Positions 12,321-21,950 of a DNA stretch of 64,000 nt are shown in pieces. Source of the stretch: Nitrosopumilaceae archaeon AB1(1) (lineage in GTDB: Archaea; Thermoproteota; Nitrososphaeria; Nitrososphaerales; Nitrosopumilaceae). Made by a program: the position numbers and the translations under genes. The notes under the pieces were generated by a model. That model made no database searches. It was not told where the DNA came from and worked only from the letters and a program-made list of their open reading frames with translations. The stretch covers positions 1,277,775-1,341,774 of the forward strand of contig CP136752.1 of NCBI GenBank assembly GCA_033471095.1, written 5' to 3'. The stretch's first letter is position 1. Each line of letters starts with the position of its first letter.

Positions 12321-12474
12321 TACTACCTGAAGTATAAATTAACCTAGTACCATCATTGTTAGTAGATATCGCTTGTCCAAAAGCAGAATCTAGTGGAAAG
12401 AGCAAAGTGGCAGAGAGAACGATAATAGCAGTTAAAGAGAGAATCATCACAGATGAATGATAGGAATTATGCAA
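12277..12474 (-). pseudogene. Signal peptide fragment of the giant surface adhesin-like protein
   Basis: 65 codons from TTG at 12474; a more likely start is the ATG at 12447. It encodes a Sec-type signal peptide: hydrophobic core ILSLTAIIVLSATLLF followed by SAFGQA as a probable cleavage site. After LIYTSGSIGL the frame runs out at 12277, while the overlapping frame from about 12320 continues the mature protein (LPLSVTLSNVMSSFSF). A one-base frameshift near 12.31 kb separates the export signal from the body of the adhesin. Confidence 0.66.
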
Positions 12475-12600
12475 TATTTATTAAAAATAAATAATAACTT
12501 ATAATTGTTTGTCTAGTGGTCAATAGACAGGGCTCTGTTGCAACTTTGGGTGTTATACACATAACTTCTTTTTTGAACTTTAATAAAATATTTATAATTT

Positions 12601-12735
12601 TTAAAAATTAACTGCACTTTTACCAAGTGCTGGTTTACGCAATTCATCTCGTTTACGCATCTTCTCTATTTTCTCAGATTTACGTATTCGTTTTATTTCT
12701 CCTTGTTTAGAATCATCCACATATAGACTATTCAT
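12601..12735 (-). CDS. Small basic hypothetical protein (44 aa)
   Basis: A short ATG-initiated frame encoding a charged, lysine/arginine-rich peptide (EIKRIRKSEKIEKMRKRDEL). It is unrecognised. It sits just inside the left inverted repeat of the decayed insertion region and may be a leftover of a longer gene. The only support is an ATG start and a biased composition. Confidence 0.2.
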   Translation of the reverse strand: MNSLYVDDSKQGEIKRIRKSEKIEKMRKRDELRKPALGKSAVNF

Positions 12736-12794
12736 CAGTTTTTTAAAATTTTTTCTACTTTGGCTTTAGTAGGAAATTCAGCCTCCATTTGACA

Positions 12795-13236
12795 TCATAT
12801 ACTCTGACTAGGCAAACATCCAAAATTATTCTCATTCAGAATTTTAATTAAAAAACTATTCACTGTCGATTCAGGATATCTAATTCTAACCAAAGCGGTA
12901 TAACCATTCTTGAAATTATCACCTATGATTTTTGTACCACCATACACAAAAGAGGCGACATTATTCTTTGATGGAATTATTCGAATATATATTAAATTGT
13001 TTGTAGTAGTTGAAAAATAATCTCTTGAATATATCACACCCTTTTTTTGTAGAAAGAAATAGTCGTTCTGCATACACTACTACTCCTTTGTATCTGAATT
13101 TCAATACTGTCTCCAAGTTAGAATTCACAGCCCCATACATCAAAGAATAGAATTCATGAATCATCATTTTCCTGTTTACTTTTTGTATTAGGTCTAGTTT
13201 CACTGTAATTTTCATATGTAAGTGGACCAATTCCAT
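12795..13236 (-). pseudogene. Frameshifted hypothetical gene
   Basis: Two overlapping minus-strand frames (13236 to about 13070, then about 13073 to 12795) read as one protein of roughly 145 aa if a single frameshift is allowed between VVVYAE and QNDYFFLQKKG. The composition is protein-like: aromatic and basic residues, a segment VASFVYGGTKIIGDNF, and a C-terminal VRIRYPESTVNSF. No family was recognised. It lies inside the decayed insertion region, so it is best treated as debris. Confidence 0.35.
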
Positions 13237-13338
13237 CTCCTCTCTTCTCTATTATGTTCCATTCGATTTACCCTCAAAGCCTGTTTTGATTTATGATGAA
13301 AGCGTTTTTGATTATATCTAGTAATTCACCTAAACATT

Positions 13339-13560
13339 ATGCAAATAATCGAAAGTGTAAATATTAAATTATTCCAGGGAGGATATATTTCAAATATGAA
13401 TAATGATGGAAGATGTGTAATAATTAATCATACTGATATTGTAAGCGGTACTGTGATTAATCATTTGCAAGTTTTTGAATCTTATACAGGTAAAGGACTT
13501 GTGTATGTGTGTGTAAAAATCACACAATTCGAAGAGCAGATTGCAAGTATATACAATTAG
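13339..13560 (+). CDS. Hypothetical protein (73 aa)
   Basis: ATG-initiated frame of 73 codons encoding a beta-rich looking peptide (NIKLFQGGYISNMNND, then VSGTVINHLQVFESYTG). No family or motif was recognised. It lies immediately upstream of the dead transposase, in the same direction, within the decayed insertion region. It could be a genuine small gene or a remnant. Confidence 0.25.
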   Translation: MQIIESVNIKLFQGGYISNMNNDGRCVIINHTDIVSGTVINHLQVFESYTGKGLVYVCVKITQFEEQIASIYN

Positions 13561-13613
13561 TCAAATGTATAATGATTACAAATAGAGGATATACGAATAA
13601 TAATTTTAGAATA

Positions 13614-14444
13614 ATGGAATAGACTAGACTGAATCTGCGTAAATACTGTAATTCAGGTAATATCAAAAAAGATGGTATGAGGAACAACAAACAAGGAAAA
13701 ATACAATGATTCAAATGTTTAGATTGTAATAAACGCTTTACATCAAATTTTGAATTTGAGGGTAAACAATCTGATTCAAAAATAATTACAGGTGCATTAC
13801 AAATGTACTATTCAGGTATGTCAGTTGGAGATATTTCAACACATTATGAGTTTGATACTGATGTGAATCATTCTACTATGAATCGCTGGATTGCCAAATA
13901 CCCTGTAATGTTAACTAGATATCTAGATGAAATCATACCACGTGTTGGCAATTGAGTTCGTGCTGATAAAGTATGAATAAAGGTGTCAGGTACGCCAAAA
14001 TATCTATTTGCATCTATGAATAATGACACTCGTTTTGGGTTAGCTAAAGACATGGTCGATACTAAATTTCAGCACAACGCAGATTATTTGTTGAAACTGA
14101 CTAAATTGATTACTGGGAATAAAACACCCAAGTATTTTATCACAGATGGATTACCATCATAGGGTAAATCGTCAAGAAGAGTATTTGGCAGAGAAACACA
14201 ATATGATTAAATATGATGGAGCGTCTAAATGGTGAGATTCGTGATCGTAGGAAAGTGTTTAGAGGATTGAAGAGAAGATAGTCTGATTATTAATGGTGTG
14301 ACAGTGTATTACAATTATGCCAAAAAGTATAGTGGTATTGACAATAAGAGACCATCTAAGAGAGCAAAGATAATTGTCAAGGGTCATAACAAGTGGAATA
14401 CTTTGATACAGAGTGCAAGTTTGCATGATTATGAAACTATGTAA
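13614..14444 (+). pseudogene. Dead IS6-like DDE transposase
   Basis: With interruptions ignored, the frame reads as an archaeal IS6-type transposase: zinc ribbon (CNSGNIKKDG, then CLDCNKRFT), helix-turn-helix (MYYSGMSVGDIS), first catalytic Asp in VRADKV, KYLFASMNNDTRFGLA, second Asp in FITDGLPS, then the ERLNGEIRDRRKVFRGLK block and the C-terminal HNKWNTLIQSAS. It contains stop codons at 13620, after GKIQ, after RVGN, after ADKV and in LPS, plus later frameshifts. At least three stops fall where Trp is expected (WFKC, WVRAD, WIKV), suggesting G-to-A decay of TGG. It cannot make an active transposase. Confidence 0.8.
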
Positions 14445-14987
14445 TATTCTCTATATCTTTACCACAATTTTTACAGTTTAGATTTGCAAAGGAACTAGGA
14501 TCAAGCATGTCAGGTTCAAATATAGAATCGAATCTTACATACATCACACTCATACTTGAACTTAGATATGATTGGAATTCCATAATACTTCTTTTTAGGA
14601 TCAACAGAATTACATTCTAATTTATTATCTTTTAATAGTAATTCTAGTGCAGTTAATATGAAAGGATGATTTTCAGATGTAACAGGTTTAAAACTTTTTT
14701 CAAAATGATCAGCAATATATTTTTCAATTTCAGCGAGATCACATCCATATCCACTAGTATCATTAAATAAATTTATGAATAATCTCATCAACGCTTCTTC
14801 ATAATTCTTCATTTTCCAACAATATTCTTCAGAATGAGAATTATATCTCATACTCAAACTCCAATCATTTGTTGTGATGCCCATAGATGGAGGCATTTCT
14901 ATTAAATATTGTTTACGATTAAATCCTAAAGATGCAACAGAACATATGACCAAATGTTTTAAACAATGATTCAACACGTTCAATCAT
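14437..14987 (-). pseudogene. Frameshifted hypothetical protein with C-terminal zinc ribbon
   Basis: The longest intact frame (14516-14983) encodes 155 aa ending in ECDVCKIRFYI. Allowing one shift at about 14530, the protein continues DSIFEPDMLDPSSFANLNCKNCGKDIENIT, completing a second CxxC pair and therefore a plausible four-cysteine zinc ribbon. A second shift near the start would restore an ATG at 14987 (MIERVESLFKTFGH). No family was recognised. It is convergent with the dead transposase and has decayed in the same way. Confidence 0.4.
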
Positions 14988-15487
14988 TGACACCTAATGC
15001 TAAAGATTATCAAAGAAAATTAGATTTTGTATTGAAAATAGCAAGGCAGAACGGAATGTCACAAATAGAGATATACGCAAGAGACGTATAAAATCGCAGA
15101 TGGGCATCTGAGCGAGTCCCCTAGTATGTCTAACTGTTGCAGTGTTATGAAAAGCAAAAAATATAATTCCAAGATTGTATCAGGACCGCCATCAGAACAA
15201 GGAAATACATTATTGATTCGTTACAATTTGTGAACACATTTGTGGCATAATTCACTGTTTTTATAATAACAATTATAATTCATTGATTTATGAGTAACAC
15301 CTGATGTTGCAACAGAACCTAATTCAAATGTATATAGTAATCATATGGTATAATAATTATATAAAAATGAAATTCTCTGCATTGAATGAATTAGTGTGGT
15401 CTTTACACTACTCAAACGTGACACATTTGTATTAATTTAGGAATAAAATTATGAAATATGTCCATATTTTAATGAATAACAAGTACA

Positions 15488-15499
15488 TTTTTATATAAT
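15488..15499 (+). promoter_or_regulatory. TATA box upstream of the A-type Fe-S carrier gene
   Basis: The AT-only run TTTTTATATAAT lies 23-34 bp before the ATG at 15522, the spacing expected for an archaeal TATA box driving a leaderless transcript. Confidence 0.5.
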
Positions 15500-15521
15500 C
15501 ATTATACCATTAATAATTAGA

Positions 15522-15872
15522 ATGACTACCGAACAAACACAAAAACTCATATCAATTACACCAAAAGCAGCAGAGAAAATTCAAGAATTTATGAAAGAAG
15601 ACGATACACATCCAGAATATCTACGAATATACATTCAGGGTGGAGGATGCTCTGGAATGAGCTATGGTATGGGATTTGAAAAAGCAGTAGAAGAGGACGA
15701 TCAGATAATTAAAGAGAGCGGCATCAAGGTTTTGGTAGATAGTACCAGTGTTGATCACCTGAAAGGGGCCAACGTTGATTATATCGAGAGTCTCATGGGA
15801 TTTGGTTTTAAAATAAATAATCCAAATGTTACAAAATCTTGTTCTTGTGGCAGTTCTTTCTCTACAAAATAG
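15522..15872 (+). CDS. A-type iron-sulfur carrier protein (HesB/IscA/ErpA family)
   Basis: 116 aa. Family proteins hold and deliver Fe-S clusters to apo-enzymes in the cytosol. The first conserved Cys is in the GGGCSGMSYG motif at about residues 42-51, and the C-terminal pair is in SCSCGSSF, giving the usual three-cysteine arrangement (C...CxC). Residues IYIQGGGCSG and MGFGFKINNPN match the IscA beta-rich fold. A TATA-like box lies about 28 bp before the ATG and no ribosome binding site is evident, consistent with a leaderless mRNA. It is a single-gene unit next to the decayed insertion region. Confidence 0.93.
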   Translation: MTTEQTQKLISITPKAAEKIQEFMKEDDTHPEYLRIYIQGGGCSGMSYGMGFEKAVEEDDQIIKESGIKVLVDSTSVDHLKGANVDYIESLMGFGFKINNPNVTKSCSCGSSFSTK

Positions 15873-16267
15873 ATTTTCCACACAATATTTTTATTATTTA
15901 GTTTTTTTAATGTTATAGTTACTACTATAATTTCAAAAACAATAGAAATCATATATAAATAATTGTGATTAGTGTTAACTGAAATCCCCAACAATTTACT
16001 AGAGTAAATCAAAAAAAGTGACTATACCATCCAAGTGCAATCAAAGTACTAGACTAGAGTTACAAATTTAATAAAAAAACATTATCAATATCATCACACA
16101 ATGAACATATTGAGTGGTATAGTATTTAGAATTTAGACATTCATCACAGGGGATATGATATTGATTAGTAATTATATCACGTGTGTAATTCTAGGGACAA
16201 AACGCTCTAGTTTTGTAAGGTATTACAGTTTGAGCAGATTAAGAAAAGAACATTAGAGAATTCAAGA
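15873..16267. other. Intergenic stretch without a supported gene
   Basis: 395 bp between the Fe-S carrier gene and the 3' end of the acyl-CoA synthetase. It starts with a T-rich run (about 15885-15912) that could end transcription of the upstream gene. Beyond that I see only AT-rich sequence and no convincing coding frame or RNA. Confidence 0.4.
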
Positions 16268-18373
16268 TTAGTGTTTATGAGAAGACAGGGCAGATGCTGC
16301 AGCTACCCAAGAAAGTATGTCATCGTATACAGGTAGATTAAAAGATTCAATCTGTGCAGATATTTTTTGTGTGTATGGACCACCTGTACCACCAATCAAT
16401 ATGGGTTTTTTACGTATTTTACCAAATTCAGACTAATATTTTACTATAATCTCTTCAAGAGGATCATCTTGGAATACAAACCAAGGCATAATAATATCGA
16501 CATTAGGATCGTCCATGAACGCTTTAATTGTAAATCTATAGTCATCTGCGTTAGCCCCACCAGTCACGTCGACTGGGTTTCCTGTACCAATCACATAAGT
16601 TGATGGAAAGTGCTTGATCATTTTTTTACGTGTACTATTTGTAACTTTGGCCAAAGTTAAATTTAATCGCTCAAAATGATCAATTGCTCCAATCATAGGT
16701 CCTGCACCATTACTACACAAGGCAACACGGTTACCTTTGGATTTAGGTTGCCAAGCAAGAGCTTTTGTAACTGCCACAAGTTCATGATACCCATCAACAG
16801 ATATCACACCTGCCTGTTTCAGAGCCCCCATAATAATAGAGTTAGAGCCTCCAAGAGAGCCAGTATGAGATGCAGCTTGTTTTGCCCCAACCAAAGATCG
16901 ACCACTCTTCCAAATCACAATAGGTTTCTTTGTCTGCGAGATGATTTTCTTTGCAGTGTTTATAAATTTACGACCATCGCCGAATCCCTCAACATATAAT
17001 GCGATTACTTTGGTTTGTGGATCACCGGCCAAGTACCATATCAAATCTGCCTCATCCACATCAAATCTATTACCATAGCTTACCATCTTTGATAATCCAA
17101 ACGAATTGGCAGATTCTAAAAAGCTAATCCCCATGGTACCGCTTTGTGACAAAATTGCAACATTACCCAGTTTAGCTCTGACCATTCTCTTTTGACCTTG
17201 AAATGCACAGTCAAGACGATTAGCTGCATTAAACATACCAATGCAATTAGGCCCTATAATACGAATTTTATATTTGGCAGATAGTTGTTTAATTTCTTCT
17301 TCATATTTTGCTCGCTGTCCACCAAGTTCTTTACCACCGCCAGAGACGATAACCACATTATGAATATTTTTTTTAGCACAGTCAAGTAATACCGGTTTTG
17401 TAATAGATAGATCTACAGATATTACTACAAGATCAACCTTGCCTGGAATTGCGGCAATAGAGGGATAACATTTTAGCCCCATGATCTTTTTCTGTTTTGG
17501 GTTAACAGGATACACCTTACCCTTGTAATCATGTTTTGCAAGACTATCCAAGACAGAGTTGCCAATTTTCCCAATGGTATTTGATGCCCCCACCAAAGCA
17601 ACAGATTTTGGAGTAAAAAATGTCTCTATAAATTTAGAGTTTGGAAGAGCTTTGGATATAGAGTTTTTTTGTATATTTTTATGAAGAATAATCTTTGCAT
17701 CTACAACAGCGTATGATTTCGGATACACCATGATTGGGTTAAAATCAATGCTGTTAAAGTGAGAGGCATGATTAATACCTAATTTGCCAATCTTTACCAA
17801 AGCACGTGCAAGCATGTTTAGATCAATTGGTGTACTACCTCGAAATCCACGAAATAGTTGTTTTCCCTTTAATTCAGATATCATGGATTTTGCATCACTT
17901 GTTGTTATTGGTAGCATTCGAAATGACACATCTTTGAAAATTTCAGTCAGTACACCGCCAAGACCCACCATGATCACAGGACCGAACTGTGGATCATTTT
18001 GTAAACCCACAATCATCTCTACTCCTTTAGGTGTCATTCTCTCAAGCAGTATTCCTTTAAACTCAATCTTTTTCTTGGCTGAAAACTTTTTATTCATCTT
18101 TCTAAATTCTTTAATCACAGAATCAAGATTATCAAGACCTACCACTACACCACCAACATCTGTTTTGTGTAAAATTTGTGGTGAGACAACTTTCATCACT
18201 AGTGGGAATCCGATTTGTTTAGCAGCAGTGCGTGCCTGTTTTTCAGTCTTGACTAGTTGGAATTTAGGTACGTTAATTCCATATTGTTTTAATATAGATT
18301 TTGATTGTTCTTCAGTAATTATTTTATGACTAGTCTTGATGGAATCATCAAATATTTGTTTTGCAAGTACCAA
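16268..18373 (-). CDS. ADP-forming acyl-CoA synthetase (3-hydroxypropionate/4-hydroxybutyrate type), interrupted by in-frame TAG
   Basis: Nucleoside-diphosphate-forming acyl-CoA synthetase with the domains fused as ATP-grasp (residues about 20-230; [15 protein letters not shown]) and CoA-binding/succinyl-CoA ligase-like (from about 250; [25 protein letters not shown], and ASHTGSLGG with the His expected to be phosphorylated). In Nitrosopumilus such enzymes activate 3-hydroxypropionate or 4-hydroxybutyrate in CO2 fixation; the substrate cannot be told here. The frame stops at a TAG (16433-16435) after 646 residues, but the next 54 codons in the same frame read [16 protein letters not shown] and end [13 protein letters not shown], a typical C-terminus. 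The full length would be 701 codons. The start is a TTG. Confidence 0.85.
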
Positions 18374-18522
18374 GATAGTGGAATTTTAAGTATTCATATA
18401 ATAAACTTTTGTAAAATCATATCAAGAAATAATAAGAAAATTATGAATTTCAAGACTAGAACATAGATAAAAAATGAAACAATACATCATTCAAATATAT
18501 TCACAATGATGATGAATTAATT

Positions 18523-19218
18523 ATGGAGCCGGGACTTGGAAATAAATGGAATGATATTATAAAAGTACTAGAGGATATCATACCGGTTTATGACAGAGTA
18601 AACTCTTTTATTTCATTTGGCAAGGATGAGGATTTAAGATACAAAGGAATATCCAAAGTGGTAAGAGAGAACAATACCATATTAGATGCAGGTTCTGGAT
18701 TTGGAAATATGTCAAAAACTGTTAAAAAAATACTGGGTGAAAAGACACGTATCATAATGTATGATCCAATATTACAGATGCTCAAGGGTGCTGAATCTCA
18801 TTTTGATACATCACCTGATTTATCATGTGGGATATTTGAATATTTACCATTTCAAAATGAGCAGTTTGATGTTGTCATGTGTGGATACTCTATTCGTGAT
18901 GCACAGAGTCTCAAAGTAGCAATTTCAGAGATGCACAGGGTGCTGAAGAATAATGGGTGTTGGGTAATTGTAGATTTGGGCAAACCAGATAATCAAATCA
19001 TTAGATGTGGTGTTGCAGTATATCTTCGTGCAATTTTGCCACTGGTAGCATGTATAATTGGTGGCAAATTGGGTTTAAAATTTGGTGCGTTATACGAGAC
19101 ATACAAACATTGGCCACAAAATAAAATATTAAAATCACTATTATTAGAAAAATTTTCACGTGTTGAATACAACACAAATGTACTTGGCGCAGCAATAATG
19201 GTTGCAGCATATAAATGA
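18523..19218 (+). CDS. UbiE/MenG-like class I SAM methyltransferase
   Basis: 231 aa. The SAM-binding motif I is LDAGSGFGNMS (about residues 54-64). The upstream YDRVNSFISFGKDEDLR resembles the YDxxNxxLSFG block of UbiE/MenG, and CGYSIRDAQSLKVAISEMHR plus LKNNGCWVIVDLGKP match its post-motif regions. In that family the enzyme C-methylates a demethylated quinone; Thaumarchaeota contain menaquinones, so menaquinone completion is plausible. A hydrophobic segment at about residues 165-180 may mediate membrane contact. The stop overlaps the start of the downstream MFS gene (ATGA), so the two form an operon. Confidence 0.8.
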   Translation: MEPGLGNKWNDIIKVLEDIIPVYDRVNSFISFGKDEDLRYKGISKVVRENNTILDAGSGFGNMSKTVKKILGEKTRIIMYDPILQMLKGAESHFDTSPDLSCGIFEYLPFQNEQFDVVMCGYSIRDAQSLKVAISEMHRVLKNNGCWVIVDLGKPDNQIIRCGVAVYLRAILPLVACIIGGKLGLKFGALYETYKHWPQNKILKSLLLEKFSRVEYNTNVLGAAIMVAAYK

Positions 19219-20366
19219 AAACGCTATTCATCGTTAATCTCACAGGATTAATCATAGGGATTTCATACGGACTGCAAGGTCCCATTATCCCAATATTTGC
19301 AAAAGATGTATTGGGAGCATCGTATGTAGATATTGGGTTTGTAGGTTTTGCAAATTTTGCACCTTACATGTTTATTCCAATTCTTGTCGGTATTCTACTT
19401 GACAGATTTAATAATTCAAGATTATTATCAATTGGGATTATTCTCAACACTCTATCTGTGTACATTTTAACATTAGCACAATCCATTCCAGATGTTATAA
19501 TATCACGAATAATCGCAGGTGTGGCACATGCCTTTTTTTGGCCATCGTCTGAGGCCATCATATCTAATTCTAGTACACCAAGTTCACGGGTCAGTAATTT
19601 AGCTAAATTTTCAGGATTATTCATTACAGGATTTATGATCGGGCCATTTTTGGGAGGGATACTATTTGATAGATTTGATGCAACGTATACAACATTATTT
19701 CAAGTATCCATGTTTATTCTAGCATCTACGATATTATTTGGCATAAAACCAAACAAGAAAATTACGTATATGAGGCACAGACGCATATATTTTTCATTTA
19801 ATGCCATTCGTAAATTGCTTAAATTCCCGGAAATCATCTCAATGTTATTTTTCTGCACCATATCATTTGGAACCATACTTGCAGTATATCCTGCATACCT
19901 ACACGACAATGCATTTTCGCTAGTTGAGATTGAGGTTATGTTTTTTATCTTCGGTATGTCACGTGTGGCTACATTAATTTGTGCAAATTTCTTCAAAAAG
20001 AGAACAAAGATATCTTTACTTTTAATAATTTGTAGTATTACAATAGCCCTTGCAATGTCTTCAATACCAGGTGATTTTTGGTGGTTTATCAGTATCATGT
20101 TACTTTTTGGTTTTGGATTTAGCATATTCTTCCCTCTTAGTTTGGACATAATTCTCAACAAGATTGGTAAAAATGAATCAGGTGGGGCAATAGGGGCGTA
20201 TGAGACAATATTTGGTATAGGCTGGACAATGGGACCATTTTTTGCAGGGTTTTTGTCAATGGGATTTTCAGAATCAACGCCATACATGTTGTACGCCATA
20301 TTTGGCACAATAATAATAGCAATGATAATAATTAGAAGAGATAAATTAGTTTTCAAGTATCAATAG
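19215..20366 (+). CDS. Major facilitator superfamily transporter
   Basis: 383 aa, mostly hydrophobic, with about twelve predicted membrane segments. The first loop contains LGASYVDIGFVGFANF and the A-like motif region LLDRFNNSRLL between TM2 and TM3, typical of MFS drug/metabolite exporters. The duplicated second half begins around residue 205 (FPEIISMLFFCTIS). Translation is coupled to the UbiE-like methyltransferase through a four-base overlap, so the substrate could be related to quinone or lipid chemistry, but this is inference. It ends 7 bp into the convergent gar1-like gene. Confidence 0.85.
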   Translation: MKTLFIVNLTGLIIGISYGLQGPIIPIFAKDVLGASYVDIGFVGFANFAPYMFIPILVGILLDRFNNSRLLSIGIILNTLSVYILTLAQSIPDVIISRIIAGVAHAFFWPSSEAIISNSSTPSSRVSNLAKFSGLFITGFMIGPFLGGILFDRFDATYTTLFQVSMFILASTILFGIKPNKKITYMRHRRIYFSFNAIRKLLKFPEIISMLFFCTISFGTILAVYPAYLHDNAFSLVEIEVMFFIFGMSRVATLICANFFKKRTKISLLLIICSITIALAMSSIPGDFWWFISIMLLFGFGFSIFFPLSLDIILNKIGKNESGGAIGAYETIFGIGWTMGPFFAGFLSMGFSESTPYMLYAIFGTIIIAMIIIRRDKLVFKYQ

Positions 20367-20638
20367 TGTTTACGTTTTCGTTTAGAATTCTTCGATTCTG
20401 AATTGTTTTGTGCCGAAACGGCATACACTGCAACATCATCGTGTTTTTTGGTATAATCAATCATAGGAATACAAGATGCAAAAGGAGAATCGACTTTGCC
20501 AATTATTTCATAAACCTTTAACATACGATTTCCATCAGAGTCACATAGAATAGTTCCCTCTGGCATAAACTCCTCCAACTGAACGATTACTCTGCTGCTT
20601 TTAGCCATGTGTAATGTTTTGCCAACTTTGTTCATCAT
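20360..20638 (-). CDS. H/ACA RNA-protein complex subunit Gar1
   Basis: 92 aa. The core RVIVQLEEFMPEGTILCD followed by GNRMLKVYEIIGKVDSPFASC matches the Gar1 beta-barrel pattern (approach to a G-x-x-V-x-D strand, then IGKV-D and a closing strand). Gar1 binds Cbf5 in H/ACA ribonucleoproteins that make pseudouridine in archaeal rRNA. The tail is Ser/Asn/Lys/Arg-rich (SKNSKRKRKHY), compatible with RNA binding. Convergent with the MFS gene, overlapping by 7 bp. The alternative is an unrelated small beta-barrel protein. Confidence 0.7.
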   Translation of the reverse strand: MMNKVGKTLHMAKSSRVIVQLEEFMPEGTILCDSDGNRMLKVYEIIGKVDSPFASCIPMIDYTKKHDDVAVYAVSAQNNSESKNSKRKRKHY

Positions 20639-20907
20639 GAATTTAGAATATTTTAGTATTATTTATTCAATTTGTTTACAAGTTCTGTAAAGTTGTGGTC
20701 GAATAGTTATTAAGAGAATAGTAGACATTATGAAAATAAAATTACCGTTAATTTCAAAAAATACGCCAAATTGAGAATTTATGGAAAATTACATAAACCA
20801 TCATCCTACTCTAGTAATTTGTAAATTTTAAGTTAATAGAACCTGTTTGCTACATGTAATGTCATTTTAACTCATTCAAGTATTCAAAAGTGATATCATT
20901 ACCACCA

Positions 20908-21924
20908 TCAGCTTATAAATTTACGAACCTTTAGATCACGTAACCTAAATTTTTTCCCATTCTCTAATTTTAAAATAGCATCATCACTTATATCGAATCC
21001 TGACCCTTTATCATAAAATCTAATCATGCCATAATCTAATAGAGTAATTTCAACATCATGTGTTACCTTTGCACCATAAATCAAAATTTTCTTCCCTCTT
21101 ATTCGAACATTATCAGATAAATTTTGTAATATAATCTCATCACCTTCTAAAATAACAGTTTCACATACATCTCCAGCTATAATTTTTCCGTTTGGGGCAT
21201 ACAACTGTGTAAAATGCTCACACAGTATAGTCACTCCAACTCGACCATTCGGATCCGGAAGAGATTCTTTTCTACCTGTAACATCCCCTACTTGGATATC
21301 TCCATTATTGGCAATTATAATAGAGCCAGACTCGACAGTATAGTTATTTGCAAGTGGGTTGTGTAGTATAAAATTTCCATTCTTTACAATGATTTTTGTT
21401 TTAAAATCAGCATATGGTAAAAAATATGGGCTAGTTATGCTACCTCTCATCAGTATAGTTCCATCATATTCAAAATTTCCTGCCCAATATTTACCACGAA
21501 TGAATAACGTTTTATTTGCTTGAATCTCCATTTCAATCTCTCCAAGTTCACTAGAGCCGAACAATCGTTTGTCAACACATCCGTGCAAAATCAAGTCTTC
21601 AACCCATTTTTGTGCAACTTGGATATCTTTGGCAACATTACTTGCTAGAATCAAATTATGCCTTCTTTGTTCTTCCTCATCGAGATCATAAAATTTTGTA
21701 TTGAGTGTATTTTGTGAGAAAGAGTTTGGATATTTTTTCCCAAGTTTGAGTTCTTCGTAGGCAGTCTTTATGATTAGAAATTTTTCATCATCACCGCCAC
21801 GATCAGAGTGATGAAGTAGCACTTGTTCTCGAAATTTCTCTCGCACTATTTCATCAGTAGAGTCATACGGTACTCCCAATATATCATAATTACTACGACG
21901 AGTCAATAATTTAAAAATAAACAT
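20908..21924 (-). CDS. J-domain protein with HSD in place of HPD and a beta-rich C-terminal domain
   Basis: 338 aa. Residues about 11-60 form a J-domain: NYDILGVPYDSTDEIVREKF, then LLHHSDRGGDDEKF and TAYEELKLGKK. The invariant HPD tripeptide needed to stimulate Hsp70 ATPase reads HSD. After a charged linker, residues about 125-335 alternate short hydrophobic strands with polar turns (IIVKNGNFILHNPLANN, GSIIIANNGDIQVGD), resembling a beta-helix or polymer-forming fold. It is not a canonical DnaJ: there is no Gly/Phe region or zinc domain. Function unknown; it may be a DnaK partner with altered coupling or a degenerate scaffold. Confidence 0.7.
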   Translation of the reverse strand: MFIFKLLTRRSNYDILGVPYDSTDEIVREKFREQVLLHHSDRGGDDEKFLIIKTAYEELKLGKKYPNSFSQNTLNTKFYDLDEEEQRRHNLILASNVAKDIQVAQKWVEDLILHGCVDKRLFGSSELGEIEMEIQANKTLFIRGKYWAGNFEYDGTILMRGSITSPYFLPYADFKTKIIVKNGNFILHNPLANNYTVESGSIIIANNGDIQVGDVTGRKESLPDPNGRVGVTILCEHFTQLYAPNGKIIAGDVCETVILEGDEIILQNLSDNVRIRGKKILIYGAKVTHDVEITLLDYGMIRFYDKGSGFDISDDAILKLENGKKFRLRDLKVRKFIS

Positions 21925-21950
21925 CTCATCTAAAAATTTTACTTGAAAAA

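Larger units (their letters stand above)
12531..15319. mobile_element. Decayed IS6-like insertion region with terminal inverted repeats
   Basis: The left boundary GGCTCTGTTGCAAC at 12531-12544 is matched, inverted, by GTTGCAACAGAACC at 15306-15319 (13 of 14 positions). This sequence resembles the GGxxCTGTTGCAAA ends of IS6-family elements. Inside are a dead DDE transposase (13614-14444) and several frameshifted small genes. No target-site duplication was found outside the ends, and the interior is longer than one IS6 element, so the ends may belong to different copies or other DNA may have been inserted. Confidence 0.5.

Noticed and set aside
15074-15240. Short frames after the broken 14.4-15.0 kb gene
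   Set aside because: A 35-codon piece (SQIEIYARDV) and a 36-codon piece (MSNCCSVMKS) have no recognisable family and lie in decayed insertion DNA.
19700-20356. Minus-strand 218-codon frame inside the MFS gene
   Set aside because: Antisense shadow of a hydrophobic protein with clear MFS features on the plus strand.
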